DNA of 64,000 nucleotides from Dokdonella immobilis. GTDB taxonomy: Bacteria; Pseudomonadota; Gammaproteobacteria; Xanthomonadales; Rhodanobacteraceae. The position numbers were made by a program, and so were the translations under genes. Shown here one piece after another: positions 15,865 to 25,181 of this stretch; position 1 is the first letter of the stretch; every line of letters begins with the position of its first letter. Location: assembly GCF_900115085.1 (NCBI RefSeq), contig NZ_FOVF01000003.1, positions 62,001 to 126,000 on the forward strand, in the 5' to 3' direction. The notes beneath the pieces were generated by a model, which worked only from the letters and a program-made list of their open reading frames with translations, was not told the origin of the DNA and searched no databases.

Positions 15865-16563
15865 CTAATCGACGAGTTCTGCAGCGCGAACTAGTACCGA
15901 AGCAAGAACTGCCCAAATCGCGAATTCTGCGGCGAAGTCAGCGAAGTCGAATCCGAGCGGATGCACACGGAAGAAGTTTCGACTGTTCTGATCGATGACT
16001 CGGCGGAGCACCTCATCGGTTTCCAAGCGCTCTGCGATAGCACCTTTCGTTCGGCCTTTGATGTCTCGAGGTCCAGCAAGTGCGCGAAGTACAGACATTG
16101 GCATCGCGGCTAGACGTTCGTTCAACGGAATCTCCGCACCACGGTCGACAGATCCGCAGAGATGCAGGCGCTCGAATCGCGTCCGATAATGGTCGCTCGG
16201 TGGGACGAACAACACCGGCGTCCCTTGACGCAGCCGCGCCTCGCACATCTTCACGTTGAAGTAGCACTGGTCATCGTCGTAGAGATGAAACAGCATGTTC
16301 GAGAAGACACGCCTTCTGGCGTGCCCTTGCGCCGCCTGGTCGATCCATTCCCCGGCGCCGGCTAGATCATCCCTGATTCGATCCGAGACTGACCGGCTCG
16401 GCCTAGCGCTCAGGCGTTCGATTCGAGAAGAGACGAACTCGGAGTGTGTGTTCCAACGGAAGAGAGCTGGCACTAGTTCGTAGATGGATGTGCCGTTCGA
16501 AAGGTGCGCGCGGAGAGCGTCCAAATCGTCACATTCGATGTCGATCCTTCCGATCCGTTGCAT
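15865..16563 (-). CDS. Hypothetical cargo protein of the element
   Basis: 232 residues, not recognised. ATG 16563 has AGGA about ten bases upstream; a TTG at 16572 is less likely. The middle contains VFSNMLFHLYDDDQCYFNVK and PVLFVPPSDHYRTRF. A basic segment, GPRDIKGRTKGAIAERL, resembles SAP/Rho-N-type nucleic-acid-binding helices. It is opposite in strand to the element's core genes and lies near the attR end, where satellites often carry accessory genes. It shares strand with the HEPN-like gene upstream. Confidence 0.5.
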   Translation of the reverse strand: MQRIGRIDIECDDLDALRAHLSNGTSIYELVPALFRWNTHSEFVSSRIERLSARPSRSVSDRIRDDLAGAGEWIDQAAQGHARRRVFSNMLFHLYDDDQCYFNVKMCEARLRQGTPVLFVPPSDHYRTRFERLHLCGSVDRGAEIPLNERLAAMPMSVLRALAGPRDIKGRTKGAIAERLETDEVLRRVIDQNSRNFFRVHPLGFDFADFAAEFAIWAVLASVLVRAAELVD

Positions 16564-16705
16564 CGCACACAATCCTATTCCGCAACTGCAAGAGCATTAC
16601 ACGGGCAGAGAATCCGGCTCAACGAAATTGAGTCAAACTGGGTATGCAATCGACCTATGTCGAGGTTTTTGCCGAGTGGACTGATGATCAAGACCGTAGC
16701 TCGAG

Positions 16706-17179
16706 TCATTCTGGCGATCTGGAAGGGAGACCATTGATTCGAACGAGCTCAATTGCATCGAGTAGCGACTTCAGCTCGTCGAGGAGGGTATGCAGACCTG
16801 GTGACGTCGTTGAGTGTCGTCTAGTGCAATACCTAATGTGGAAGTCCCCGGCTTGATTCTGTTCGTGCAGAATTTTGAGCCAATCCGGCGAAGATGGAGA
16901 AATTCCCAAACCACGCGCGGCCGATTCGGTCCAAAGCTTGTCCAGATCGTGGCCATAAGGACGGCGTGACAGCGTATCTTCATCAAAGCCTGCCCGACTC
17001 AAAAATGACTTCAATGCGCATTCCGCACAAAATGCTGCGAGCAGAAGGACGGACAGCATTGGACGTTTCCGAGAGCTGCCGAATACGTTCAAGCCATTCC
17101 AAAAATCATGAGCCGCTGCAGCATAACCGGACGTCGCATTGGGCGGCACCATTTCAAAACCTAACGCGCCTCCACTCAT
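16706..17179 (-). CDS. HEPN-like domain protein, cargo
   Basis: 157 residues. A helical bundle with LAAFCAECALKSFL and GHDLDKLWTES matches the layout of HEPN-domain proteins. RYCTRRH near residue 120 fits the R-x4-6-H motif of HEPN ribonucleases. GGAGG lies a few bases before ATG 17179. HEPN proteins are frequent in toxin-antitoxin and anti-phage systems; the motif match is by eye. It is followed 140 bases later on the same strand by an unknown gene that may be its partner. Confidence 0.5.
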   Translation of the reverse strand: MSGGALGFEMVPPNATSGYAAAAHDFWNGLNVFGSSRKRPMLSVLLLAAFCAECALKSFLSRAGFDEDTLSRRPYGHDLDKLWTESAARGLGISPSSPDWLKILHEQNQAGDFHIRYCTRRHSTTSPGLHTLLDELKSLLDAIELVRINGLPSRSPE

Positions 17180-17233
17180 TGCAGACCTCCGTCAATTTGA
17201 CCGCAGCCGCGTTGCGGGTGCGCTATTGGAAGG

Positions 17234-17345
17234 GTGGCGACCCCGCCAGCCACACCCCGGCGCCCGAGTCACTTGCTGCCGTTGCTTCCTTCCGGACCTG
17301 GCGGAGTTCACAAGCTATCGTCGCGAGGGGACAGACGGGGTCACC
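17234..17345 (-). ncRNA. ffs: 4.5S signal recognition particle RNA
   Basis: 112 bases. The RNA begins GGUGACCCCG, which pairs with CGGGGUCGCC at its 3' end, and carries the Ffh-binding loop CAGGUCCGGAAGGAAGCA. With Ffh it targets inner-membrane proteins cotranslationally. Its place beside tRNA-Ser and dnaX is the conserved location in related bacteria. It lies 81 bases downstream of tRNA-Ser on the same strand and may share its transcript. Strictly it lies inside the attL-attR repeat pair. Confidence 0.9.
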
Positions 17346-17423
17346 ATAAGACGGTTCTGCCACTGTTGGCGCAGATGTTGGGTTTCGGCGAATTGCTCGC
17401 ATAACCCATTGATTTTACTTCGT

Positions 17424-17440
17424 AACTGGCGGAGAGAGCG
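17424..17440. mobile_element. Right attachment site (attR) in tRNA-Ser 3' end
   Basis: Identical to the 17 bases at 7919-7935. It covers the CCA end and acceptor stem of the intact tRNA-Ser plus three flanking bases. The tRNA is complete on this side, so integration left it functional. Confidence 0.75.
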
Positions 17441-17519
17441 GGATTCGAACCCGCGAAGCGGGGTTTAGCCGCTTACACACTTTCCAGGCGTGCTCCTTCA
17501 ACCACTCGGACACCTCTCC
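17427..17519 (-). tRNA. tRNA-Ser (anticodon GGA)
   Basis: 93 bases including the encoded CCA. The acceptor GGAGAGG pairs with UCUCUCC (one G-U). A long variable arm typical of class II serine tRNAs is present, the anticodon loop reads CUGGAAAG with anticodon GGA, and the T-arm is CGGGUUCGAAUCCCG. It is the attachment site of the integrated element and is divergent from dnaX. Confidence 0.96.
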
Positions 17520-17687
17520 GCAACCTACGGCCCCGCGGGGCGGTCCCGCCGCTGCAGCCGGAAAAGCCTGCCATGGCGGGCGGCGGAGGATACTAGGCAT
17601 GTCCTCTTCAGACAAGCTGGCGGTGAGGAAGTTTGGTCAGGCCGGACAGAACTTGGCACAATCGCGGATCGCTCCACGGAATTGACG

Positions 17688-19352
17688 ATGTCGTATCAGG
17701 TTCTCGCGCGCAAATGGCGTCCGCGCCAGTTTTCCGAGCTGGTCGGGCAGGAACACGTCGTCCGCGCGCTGTCGCACGCCCTCGATGGCGGGCGCATCCA
17801 CCATGCCTTCCTGTTCACCGGCACGCGCGGGGTCGGCAAGACCACGATTGCGCGCATCTTCGCCAAGTCGCTGAACTGCGAGAAGGGTCCGACCTCGCAG
17901 CCCTGCGGGGTCTGCGGCATCTGCACCGAGATCGACGCCGGGCGCTTCGTCGACCTGCTCGAGATCGACGCGGCCAGCAACACCGGCATCGACAACGTTC
18001 GCGAGCTGATCGACAACGCCCAGTACACGCCCTCGCGCGGTCGCCACAAGGTCTACCTGATCGACGAAGTGCACATGCTGTCCAAGGCCGCGTTCAACGC
18101 GCTGCTGAAGACGCTCGAGGAGCCGCCGGCGCACGTCAAGTTCCTGCTCGCGACGACCGATCCGCAGAAATTGCCGATCACGGTGCTGTCGCGCTGCATC
18201 AAGTTCAACCTGAAGCGGCTCACGCCCGAGCAGATCCTCGGCCAGATGCGGCACATCCTCGGCGCCGAGGCGGTCGAATTCGAGGACGAGGCGATCGAGG
18301 CGCTCTCGCGTGCCGCGGACGGTTCCCTGCGTGACGGCCTGTCCTTGCTGGACCAGGCCATCGCCCATGGCGGTGGCGCGCTGCGCGCGGCCGACGTGCA
18401 TTCGATGCTCGGCACGGTCGAGCGGGGCCGGGTGCGGGTCTTGCTCGAGGCCCTGGTCGGTCGCGAGGCAGAGAGCCTGTTCGCCGAAGTCGGACGCATC
18501 GCTGAATTCGCGCCGGACTTTGGCCAGGTCCTCGACGAGCTGGCCGGGCTGCTGCATCGCATCCAGCTGCAGCAGCTGATGGCCGGAGCGGCGATCGCCG
18601 ACGGGCCGGAGCTGGCCGAACTGGCGGCGCGGATCGATCCGCGCGAGGTCCAGCTCTTTTACCAGATCGCGATCACGGCGCGGCGCGACCTGCCGCTGGC
18701 GCCGACCCAGCGCGTCGGCTTCGAAATGGCCCTGCTGCGCATGCTGGCCTTCGCCCCGAACGGCGGCGAGGGCGGCGCGGCGCCGGGTGATCGCGGCCCG
18801 GCCTCGACCGGCACGCGGCCCGTGCCGCCGCCCATCCAGCGCGGAGCCGCCGGTGCTTCACCGGCCGCACGTCCCGCCGACACGGCGGAAGCGGCCAGCC
18901 GCGTCAGCCGTTCCCCGGAACGGCCGGCCGACCGGGTCGCGGAAGCGCCGCCCGTGGATACGCCGCTTGTCATCGAGGACTGGCCGGGGCTGCTCGAACG
19001 GGCCGAGCTCGGCGGCCCGGTGGGCCAGCTGGCCTTGCATGCGGTCCTGCTCGGGGTCGACGGCAACGTGCTGCGGCTTGGCATGAAGGCGGCACATGAG
19101 CACTTCGCTTCGCCGCCCCTGCTCGAAATGCTCGGCCAGCGGCTCGGCGCCGCGCTGGGCCGACCGCTGCGGGTGCGCATCGAGCGCGTGGCCGATGCGG
19201 CCGAGAGTCCGGCCGACAGTCGCGCACGGGCCAGTGCCGCGCGGCGCCAGCAGGCCCATGACGGCCTGCATGCGGATCCGGCCGTGCAATCATTGATAGA
19301 CACTTTCGGCGCCCGCATCATCAGTGATTCGGTACGCCCCCTGGAGAATTGA
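17688..19352 (+). CDS. dnaX: DNA polymerase III subunit gamma/tau
   Basis: 554 residues. The N-terminal AAA+ clamp-loader domain has Walker [10 protein letters not shown], a four-Cys zinc module ([16 protein letters not shown]) and Walker [10 protein letters not shown], with the SRC arginine finger in LSRCIKF. A Pro/Ala-rich linker (about 365-430) leads to a tau-like C-terminus. ATG 17688 gives the canonical [12 protein letters not shown] start; upstream in-frame sequence overlaps tRNA-Ser. I see no A-rich slippery site for gamma production. Followed one base later by ybaB. Confidence 0.96.
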   Translation: MSYQVLARKWRPRQFSELVGQEHVVRALSHALDGGRIHHAFLFTGTRGVGKTTIARIFAKSLNCEKGPTSQPCGVCGICTEIDAGRFVDLLEIDAASNTGIDNVRELIDNAQYTPSRGRHKVYLIDEVHMLSKAAFNALLKTLEEPPAHVKFLLATTDPQKLPITVLSRCIKFNLKRLTPEQILGQMRHILGAEAVEFEDEAIEALSRAADGSLRDGLSLLDQAIAHGGGALRAADVHSMLGTVERGRVRVLLEALVGREAESLFAEVGRIAEFAPDFGQVLDELAGLLHRIQLQQLMAGAAIADGPELAELAARIDPREVQLFYQIAITARRDLPLAPTQRVGFEMALLRMLAFAPNGGEGGAAPGDRGPASTGTRPVPPPIQRGAAGASPAARPADTAEAASRVSRSPERPADRVAEAPPVDTPLVIEDWPGLLERAELGGPVGQLALHAVLLGVDGNVLRLGMKAAHEHFASPPLLEMLGQRLGAALGRPLRVRIERVADAAESPADSRARASAARRQQAHDGLHADPAVQSLIDTFGARIISDSVRPLEN

Positions 19353-19353
19353 G

Positions 19354-19677
19354 ATGAAAGGTCCGCTCGCCGGTTTGATGCAGAAGGCCCAGCGCATGCA
19401 GGAAGACATGCAGCGCGCCCAGGAAGAGCTGGCCCAGCTCGAGGTCACCGGCCAGGCCGGCGGCGGCCTGGTCAGCGTCGTCATGAGCGGTCGGCACGAG
19501 GTGCGCCGGGTCAATATCGACCGCAAGCTGTTTGCCGACGATCCGGAAATGGCCGAAGATCTGGTTGCCGCGGCGATCAACGATGCGGTCAACAAGGTCG
19601 GCGCCTTGAGCCAGGAGCGCCTCGGCGGACTGGCTGCCGGCCTCAACCTTCCGGCCGGATTCAAGATGCCGTTTTGA
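19354..19677 (+). CDS. ybaB: YbaB/EbfC nucleoid-associated protein
   Basis: 107 residues, the usual size. An N-terminal helix ([19 protein letters not shown]) precedes a small beta sheet with [15 protein letters not shown]. It binds DNA as a dimer with a tweezer shape. It lies between dnaX and recR in the conserved replication-repair operon, with GGAG upstream of the ATG and a four-base overlap with recR. Confidence 0.93.
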   Translation: MKGPLAGLMQKAQRMQEDMQRAQEELAQLEVTGQAGGGLVSVVMSGRHEVRRVNIDRKLFADDPEMAEDLVAAAINDAVNKVGALSQERLGGLAAGLNLPAGFKMPF

Positions 19678-20276
19678 GCACCGGTTCGCCCCTGCTGGCC
19701 GACCTGATCGAGGCCCTGCGCTGCCTGCCCGGGGTCGGTGCCAAGACCGCCCAGCGCATGGCCTTCCATATGCTCGAGCGCGACCGGCCCGGCGCCCGGC
19801 GACTGGCCGAGCGGCTGGCCGTGGCGGTCGAAAAGGTCGGCAACTGCCGCCGCTGCCGCGGCTTCAGCGAGCAGGAGGTCTGTTCATTCTGCGCCAACGC
19901 CTCGCGCGACAAGCACCTGCTCTGCGTCGTCGAGACACCGGTCGACCAGCTCGCCATCGAGCAGGCCACGGGCTATCGCGGACATTATTTCGTGCTGCTC
20001 GGCCGGCTCTCGCCGCTGGACGGACTCGGGCCGAAGGAACTCGGCCTCGACCTGCTGGCCGCGCGCCTCGCCGAGGGCGAAATCGAGGAGATGATCGTGG
20101 CCACCAATCCGACCGTGGAAGGCGAAGCCACGGCGCACATGCTTTCGCAGCTGGCCCGGGCGGCCGACGTGCGGGCCAGCCGGCTGGCCCATGGCGTGCC
20201 GCTCGGCGGCGAACTCGAATTCATCGATCGCGGCACCCTGGCCCATGCCTTCGGCGGGCGCCAGTCGCTGCTCTGA
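19674..20276 (+). CDS. recR: Recombination mediator RecR
   Basis: 200 residues. HhH motif [15 protein letters not shown] at the N-terminus, a C4 zinc finger CRRC...CSFC, a Toprim domain ([10 protein letters not shown] to [12 protein letters not shown]) and a C-terminal Walker-like segment. With RecO it loads RecA on SSB-coated gaps. The start is an unusual TTG at 19674 overlapping the ybaB stop (TTGA); it gives the normal N-terminal length. Confidence 0.95.
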   Translation: MSTGSPLLADLIEALRCLPGVGAKTAQRMAFHMLERDRPGARRLAERLAVAVEKVGNCRRCRGFSEQEVCSFCANASRDKHLLCVVETPVDQLAIEQATGYRGHYFVLLGRLSPLDGLGPKELGLDLLAARLAEGEIEEMIVATNPTVEGEATAHMLSQLARAADVRASRLAHGVPLGGELEFIDRGTLAHAFGGRQSLL

Positions 20277-20286
20277 GGAGACTGCT

Positions 20287-20631
20287 GTGGGCGACACGAT
20301 ATTTGCAAAGATCATCCGACGCGAGATTCCGGCCGATATCGTCTACGAGGACGATGACGTGCTCGCCTTCCGCGACGTCAACGCGCAGGCACCGACCCAC
20401 ATCCTGTTCATTCCGCGGCGTCCGATCGCCACGCTCAACGATCTGGAGGACGGCGATGCGACGCTGATCGGCAAGCTCGTCCTCGCCGCGACCCGTTACG
20501 CGCGCAGCGAGGGTTTCGCCGAAGACGGCTACCGCTGCGTGATCAACTGCAATGGCCATGGCGGCCAGAGTGTCTACCACCTGCACCTGCACCTGCTGGC
20601 CGGTCGCCAGATGACCTGGCCGCCGGGCTAG
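20287..20631 (+). CDS. hinT: HIT-family nucleotide hydrolase HinT
   Basis: 114 residues. The histidine triad is YHLHLHLLAG. The N-terminus DTIFAKIIRREIPADIVYED is typical of HINT/PKCI proteins. It hydrolyses AMP-lysine or AMP-NH2 type phosphoramidates. The start is GTG 20287 with GAGGAG six bases upstream. Last gene of the dnaX run. Confidence 0.93.
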   Translation: MGDTIFAKIIRREIPADIVYEDDDVLAFRDVNAQAPTHILFIPRRPIATLNDLEDGDATLIGKLVLAATRYARSEGFAEDGYRCVINCNGHGGQSVYHLHLHLLAGRQMTWPPG

Positions 20632-20645
20632 GTGTATCTCAAAGG

Positions 20646-21218
20646 CTATCGCTTGCCGTCGCCGGGATGGGGCGGCGCGGGTTTGACGATGATGACCGGC
20701 GGCGGGCCCCAGAATCCGGGGCCCCAATAGGGTCCGAAACCGGGCCCCCAGAACGGGTCATAGGGCCAGACGGCGGACTGGCGGATGATGACCGGCCGCT
20801 TCGGCCACAGGTAGATCGTGTCGGCCGCGATCCTCGGATAGGTGTAGTCGAACTGGCCGACGCGGCCGACCTGGGTGCCGCTGACGCTGCCGGTCACGGT
20901 CAGCTCGCGGCCCTTGACGAAGACCTCGGGATCGTAGAAGCCTGCCCGGCAGGCGATGAAGCGCCCCTCGCTGGCATCGCGCGATCGCGGTCGCGTGCTG
21001 GCATCGAGTTCGCGCGACAGGATCTCGAAGCAGGTCGAGGATTCGCCGGGCTCGACCTTGATGATCTCGCCGCCCCAGCGCACGCGTTCACCGGAATGCG
21101 AGCCGGAAAGGCTCTGCTGGGGCGTGAGCGAAGAAAATTCCCCGTTCAGCGGGGCCGGGACGGTCGCACAGGCCGCCAGGGCAAGCATGAGAGGCGTCAG
21201 CAGGACGGACTTGTGCAT
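20646..21218 (-). CDS. Slp-family outer membrane lipoprotein
   Basis: 190 residues. A lipoprotein signal peptide ends in the lipobox LAAC at residue 17. The body matches the Slp (starvation lipoprotein) family, with VRWGGEIIKVEPG and VFVKGRELTVTGSVSGT. The C-terminus is a Trp/Pro/Gly-rich tail. Likely anchored to the outer membrane's inner leaflet; biochemical role unknown. Convergent with hinT, only 14 bases apart. Confidence 0.88.
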   Translation of the reverse strand: MHKSVLLTPLMLALAACATVPAPLNGEFSSLTPQQSLSGSHSGERVRWGGEIIKVEPGESSTCFEILSRELDASTRPRSRDASEGRFIACRAGFYDPEVFVKGRELTVTGSVSGTQVGRVGQFDYTYPRIAADTIYLWPKRPVIIRQSAVWPYDPFWGPGFGPYWGPGFWGPPPVIIVKPAPPHPGDGKR

Positions 21219-21284
21219 GAGGGGGCTCCTTCGGATGCGTTCATCGTGGTGTTCGCGGTCGTCGGCGGTTGGCGTTCGGGTCGG

Positions 21285-23240
21285 TCATTGGACCCTTGGC
21301 GGCGCACGGAATTCCCGTACCTTGCGCGCGAATGCCTGAACCTCGGCCAAGACCGGTTCGGTTACCGCGTAGCGCAGTCCGACATAGGCGTCGACCAGGT
21401 CTTCCAGCCGCGCCCGTTCCGGTGTATCGACAAAGGCGGCGCGGCTGCGATCGAGGAAATCGAGTGGCCCTTCGTTGTCGCGCACGCGAACGCCGCCCCT
21501 GGCGACGCGCCGGCAAAGGCGGCCCCAGGCGGCATCGAGGGCATCGTGGCGGGTCGAACGCCCGCTGCGCATGACCCAGAGCGAGGCCGAGAGCAGGATG
21601 GCGGCGAATGCACCGGCCAGGGCGAGTAACAGGTCGCGCTGGTCCGCGCTCGAAATGCCGATCGGCTGGAGCAGGCTCTTCTGGCGCAGCGCGTTGAACT
21701 GCACGACGGACTGGGTCCAGAGGCGGTTGATCACATCGAGCCGATTGCGCAGGGGCAGCCACCAGGACCCCGAATACCAGGCCCGGTCGCCCGCTGCGGC
21801 ATCTGCCCCGGATTCGATGCGCAGCGGGTTGACCGCCGCGGTCGGATCGACACGCACCCAGCCGCGACCCTGCAGCCAGACCTCGGACCAGGCATGTGCA
21901 TCCGACTGTCGGACCAGCAGGTAGTCACCGACGTCGCTCCACCAGCCGCCCTGGTAGCCGGTCACCACGCGCGCCGGGATGCCGGCGGCGCGCATCAGCA
22001 CGACGAAGGCCGAGCTGAAGTGCTCGCAGAAGCCGGCCCGGGTATCGAAGAGAAAATCGTCGACCGAATTGCGTCCGAGCAGGGGCGCCGACAGGGTGTA
22101 GGTGAACTGGGCGTTGAACATGGCCAGCGCGCTGGCGATGACGGCGTCGTCGTTGCGGCCTTCGCTGCGCCAGCGCCCGGCCAGTTCGCGGGTCTTCGGA
22201 TCGAAGCCTTCGGGCAACTGCAGGGCACGCTGGCGATCGACCGGATCGAGATCCGGGGCCAGCCGATAGGCCAGCACCGAGCGCGCCCGATACTGGTTCG
22301 GATTGCGGATGCCGCCTACCGCGCTGAGGGTGCGGTCGGGCCGCATGCGCAGGCCGGTGTCGGCGGACAGCGGCACGTCGAGCGCAACCAGCCACGGCCG
22401 ATGACTTGGCTCGAAGGTCACTTCGTAGTCGATCGGTGGCGCTTCGCCGACCACGGGTTCCAGCCCCGGCTGCGCCGGCGCTTCCTGGCGCGTCCAGGTG
22501 GTCCCGTCGAAGCGCGGCAGCACGATCGAACGGAAATAGCGCGCGCTGGGCGCCGGTGCCGCCGTCTCGAAGCGGACCCGGAAAGCCGGCGAATCGTCGA
22601 CCAGCAACTCGGTCATCGAACCCGGCGACATGTGGTCATCCAGCCCGGTACGGGCCTCAGCGAAAGCGCCGGGTGTGCCCCACAAGGGCGAACCCAGGCG
22701 CGGCGTGAACAGGAATGCCGCGGCGGCCAGCGGCACACCCAGTCCCAGCAACAGCGCCGCCGTGCGCAACTCGGCGCCAAGCGGACGGTTGCTGTCGAGC
22801 GGAGCAGGCTCGAGGGCGTTCAGGGTGGCCAGCAGGACGATCAGGCAACTGCTGACGAGCAGGGTGTAGCCGATCGACTGGGTGAACAGCAGCGCGCTCA
22901 TGAGCACGAATGCGGCGAACGCGGCCGCCGTGCGTGCATCGCGGATGCGTTCGCTCTCGAGCAGCTTCAGCACGAGCAGGCCGCAGGCCAGGGCGCTGCC
23001 GGGTTCGCGGCCGAACAGGTTTCCGTAGTTGAGAATGACCACCGCAACCAGCAGCAGGACCAGCGGCACGCGCAGCCAGGCCGATATGGCCTTGGCGCTG
23101 CGCGCACGGCTGAACATGCGCAGCGGTGGAACCGCGACCAGGGCGATCGACAGCCACCAGGGCAGGCGGGCGAGATGGGCCGAAACCGCGATCAGGGCGG
23201 AAACGGCGAGCAGGTTGAACTGGCGGTTACTGAGGCGCAT
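21285..23240 (-). CDS. Membrane transglutaminase-like protein (TgpA type)
   Basis: 651 residues. The N-terminal DUF3488 region has about six membrane helices through residue 190. A periplasmic transglutaminase core follows with Cys in RAGFCEHFSS, His in SDAHAWSEVW and Asp in VRVDPT. One further helix near residue 545 precedes a cytoplasmic DUF4129-like tail. It forms a TgpA/DUF58/MoxR unit, overlapping the DUF58 gene by 14 bases. Substrate unknown; periplasmic protein crosslinking or proteolysis is inferred from the family. Confidence 0.92.
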   Translation of the reverse strand: MRLSNRQFNLLAVSALIAVSAHLARLPWWLSIALVAVPPLRMFSRARSAKAISAWLRVPLVLLLVAVVILNYGNLFGREPGSALACGLLVLKLLESERIRDARTAAAFAAFVLMSALLFTQSIGYTLLVSSCLIVLLATLNALEPAPLDSNRPLGAELRTAALLLGLGVPLAAAAFLFTPRLGSPLWGTPGAFAEARTGLDDHMSPGSMTELLVDDSPAFRVRFETAAPAPSARYFRSIVLPRFDGTTWTRQEAPAQPGLEPVVGEAPPIDYEVTFEPSHRPWLVALDVPLSADTGLRMRPDRTLSAVGGIRNPNQYRARSVLAYRLAPDLDPVDRQRALQLPEGFDPKTRELAGRWRSEGRNDDAVIASALAMFNAQFTYTLSAPLLGRNSVDDFLFDTRAGFCEHFSSAFVVLMRAAGIPARVVTGYQGGWWSDVGDYLLVRQSDAHAWSEVWLQGRGWVRVDPTAAVNPLRIESGADAAAGDRAWYSGSWWLPLRNRLDVINRLWTQSVVQFNALRQKSLLQPIGISSADQRDLLLALAGAFAAILLSASLWVMRSGRSTRHDALDAAWGRLCRRVARGGVRVRDNEGPLDFLDRSRAAFVDTPERARLEDLVDAYVGLRYAVTEPVLAEVQAFARKVREFRAPPRVQ

Positions 23241-24216
23241 CGGGCATCAGGGCCAGCGCACGCAGGCAGGCGTGCCGGTGGGAGTGGCCAAGCCCCGGGC
23301 CGATGCGCAGCTCGGGCAGTTCGAGGGCGTAGCTCAGCATGGCCGCATCCGCCGCGATCACCCAGGCGGTCAGGCGGCGGATGCGTGCCTCGTGATCGAG
23401 GCCGTGCAGGCTGGCGTAGCTGAGCACGCGATTGTCATCGACCGGCACCTCGCTCTCGCGGACCAGCAGGCCGTCGTGCCGGGCCGAGGCTTTCCAGGCG
23501 ATGCGTCGCTGCGGATCGCCGCTGCGGTACTCCCTCAGGCCGGAAAACTCCTCGCCGTCACCGGCGCTGAAGCGCTCGCCGAGCTGGCCCGGTCCATGCG
23601 GAAGCGGCGGAGCGGATTCCTCGATCGCCGGGTAGACCAGAATCGAGGTCTGCGGGTTGATCCAGCTCCAGACGACGAACAGGCCGAGCGGTTGATCGGT
23701 CCAGAGCTTCATGCGCCCGGGTCGCATCCAGCCTCGCCGCGGCGCGGGCAGCTGGATGGCGACCCCGGCGCCGTCGCCGGCTGCGAGGGCGAAGGCGAAC
23801 AGGTGCGTGCCGATGCGCAGGCGCAGGCTGGGCCGCGCACGCGCCGATGCGTGAAAGTGCAGCGTCAGGGGCAGCGCGTGGCCGGCATGGCACTCGGCGG
23901 CATGGATCGCAACCAGCTCGAGGCCGGCGAGCGTGCGGAATCCGGCGAACAGGCTCATCCAGGCGGCGGCGGCGAGAAAGCAGGTCAGCAGCAGGGCGGC
24001 GTTGTTGGCGTAGTTGAGCGCGCCGAGCTGCATGATGACGAGGAGCGCGCCAAATCCGATGCCGAAGGCCGTCGGCAGGACGTAGATGCGCCGCCGGTGC
24101 AAGCGGATCGGCAGGGCCTCGGCGGCGCGCAGGCGGGTCAGCGCCGGCAGCCGCCGCTCGGCCAGCGCGAGCAGCTTCTGCCAGGTCGATTCGAGCCTTG
24201 CGCCGAGGGCGCTCAT
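23227..24216 (-). CDS. DUF58-domain membrane protein
   Basis: 329 residues. Two N-terminal membrane helices (about 45-90) precede a DUF58/vWA-like domain with the signature FSGLREYRSGDPQRRIAWK. Such proteins work with MoxR ATPases, probably as partners to be assembled or metallated. It overlaps both neighbours by a few bases (ATGA with moxR). Confidence 0.92.
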   Translation of the reverse strand: MSALGARLESTWQKLLALAERRLPALTRLRAAEALPIRLHRRRIYVLPTAFGIGFGALLVIMQLGALNYANNAALLLTCFLAAAAWMSLFAGFRTLAGLELVAIHAAECHAGHALPLTLHFHASARARPSLRLRIGTHLFAFALAAGDGAGVAIQLPAPRRGWMRPGRMKLWTDQPLGLFVVWSWINPQTSILVYPAIEESAPPLPHGPGQLGERFSAGDGEEFSGLREYRSGDPQRRIAWKASARHDGLLVRESEVPVDDNRVLSYASLHGLDHEARIRRLTAWVIAADAAMLSYALELPELRIGPGLGHSHRHACLRALALMPDAPQ

Positions 24217-25181
24217 CGCACCGGCGTGTTCTCGATCAGGCTGGCAACCACGGCGGCCCGACTCGTCTGCGAGCCGGATCCGAGGCTCAGTCGGTGCGCG
24301 GCAATGTACGGAAAGACCTTTTGCACATCTTCGGGGACGACGAAATTGCGGCCGCCGAGCAGGGCATGAGCGCGCGCCGCCGCGAGAATGGAAAGGCCGG
24401 CCCGTGGCGAAAGGCCGATCCGGATCTCGGCATGGCGGCGACTGGCCTCGAGCAGGTTCTGCACGTAGGCGATCAGCGAGCTGCTGGCCAGTACCGACGC
24501 GGTCGCCTTGCGCAGGGCCAGGATCTGATCCGGAGCGAGGCAGGGGCCGAGTTGTTCGAGCAATTGCCGGCGATCCGTCGAACCGAGCATCGAACGCTCC
24601 GATTCCGGATCCGGGTAGCCCAGGCTCATGCGCAGCATGAAGCGGTCGAGCTGCGAATCGGGCAGCGGGTAGGTTCCGGCGAAATCGACCGGATTCTGGG
24701 TCGCGACGACGAAGAACGGGGCAGGCAGGGCATGCGTGCGGCCGTCGATCGTGACCTGGCCTTCGGCCATGGCCTCGAGCAGGGCGCTCTGCGTCTTCGG
24801 CGTGGCCCGGTTGATTTCGTCGGCCAGCAGCAGCTGGGTGAAGACCGGACCGTTGTGGAACTTGAAGCTGCCCGGATCGCGCTCGTAGATGCTGACCCCG
24901 ATGATGTCCGACGGCAGCAGGTCGCTGGTGAACTGGACGCGCTGGAAATCCAGGCCCAGGGTAATCGCCAGGGCATGGGCCAGCGTGGTCTTGCCGACTC
25001 CGGGCAGATCCTCGATGAGCAGGTGCCCGCCGGCGAGCAGACAGACGAAGGCCAGGCGCACCTCCTGTTTCTTGCCGAGCAGGATGCCGTTGACCTGGAC
25101 GATGCTGCGGGCCAGGGCCTCGCGCAGGTCGGCGGCCAGTCCGGGGACGGCGGATTCGGGGGCGACGGGCGTATCAGGCAT
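24213..25181 (-). CDS. MoxR-family AAA+ ATPase
   Basis: 322 residues. Walker A LPGVGKTT, Walker B LLADEINRATPKTQS, sensor 1 VVATQNP and the lid domain are visible. MoxR ATPases act as chaperones for vWA/DUF58 partners. ATG 25181 is chosen over GTG 25214, which adds 11 residues. First gene of the three-gene unit. Confidence 0.93.
   Translation of the reverse strand: MPDTPVAPESAVPGLAADLREALARSIVQVNGILLGKKQEVRLAFVCLLAGGHLLIEDLPGVGKTTLAHALAITLGLDFQRVQFTSDLLPSDIIGVSIYERDPGSFKFHNGPVFTQLLLADEINRATPKTQSALLEAMAEGQVTIDGRTHALPAPFFVVATQNPVDFAGTYPLPDSQLDRFMLRMSLGYPDPESERSMLGSTDRRQLLEQLGPCLAPDQILALRKATASVLASSSLIAYVQNLLEASRRHAEIRIGLSPRAGLSILAAARAHALLGGRNFVVPEDVQKVFPYIAAHRLSLGSGSQTSRAAVVASLIENTPVR

Noticed and set aside
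17688-19352. Programmed frameshift site in dnaX
   Set aside because: I looked for an A-rich heptamer with a downstream hairpin and did not see one in this GC-rich gene.
21894-23423. 509-codon plus-strand open frame
   Set aside because: Antisense shadow of the transglutaminase gene with Arg/Gln-rich low-complexity translation.
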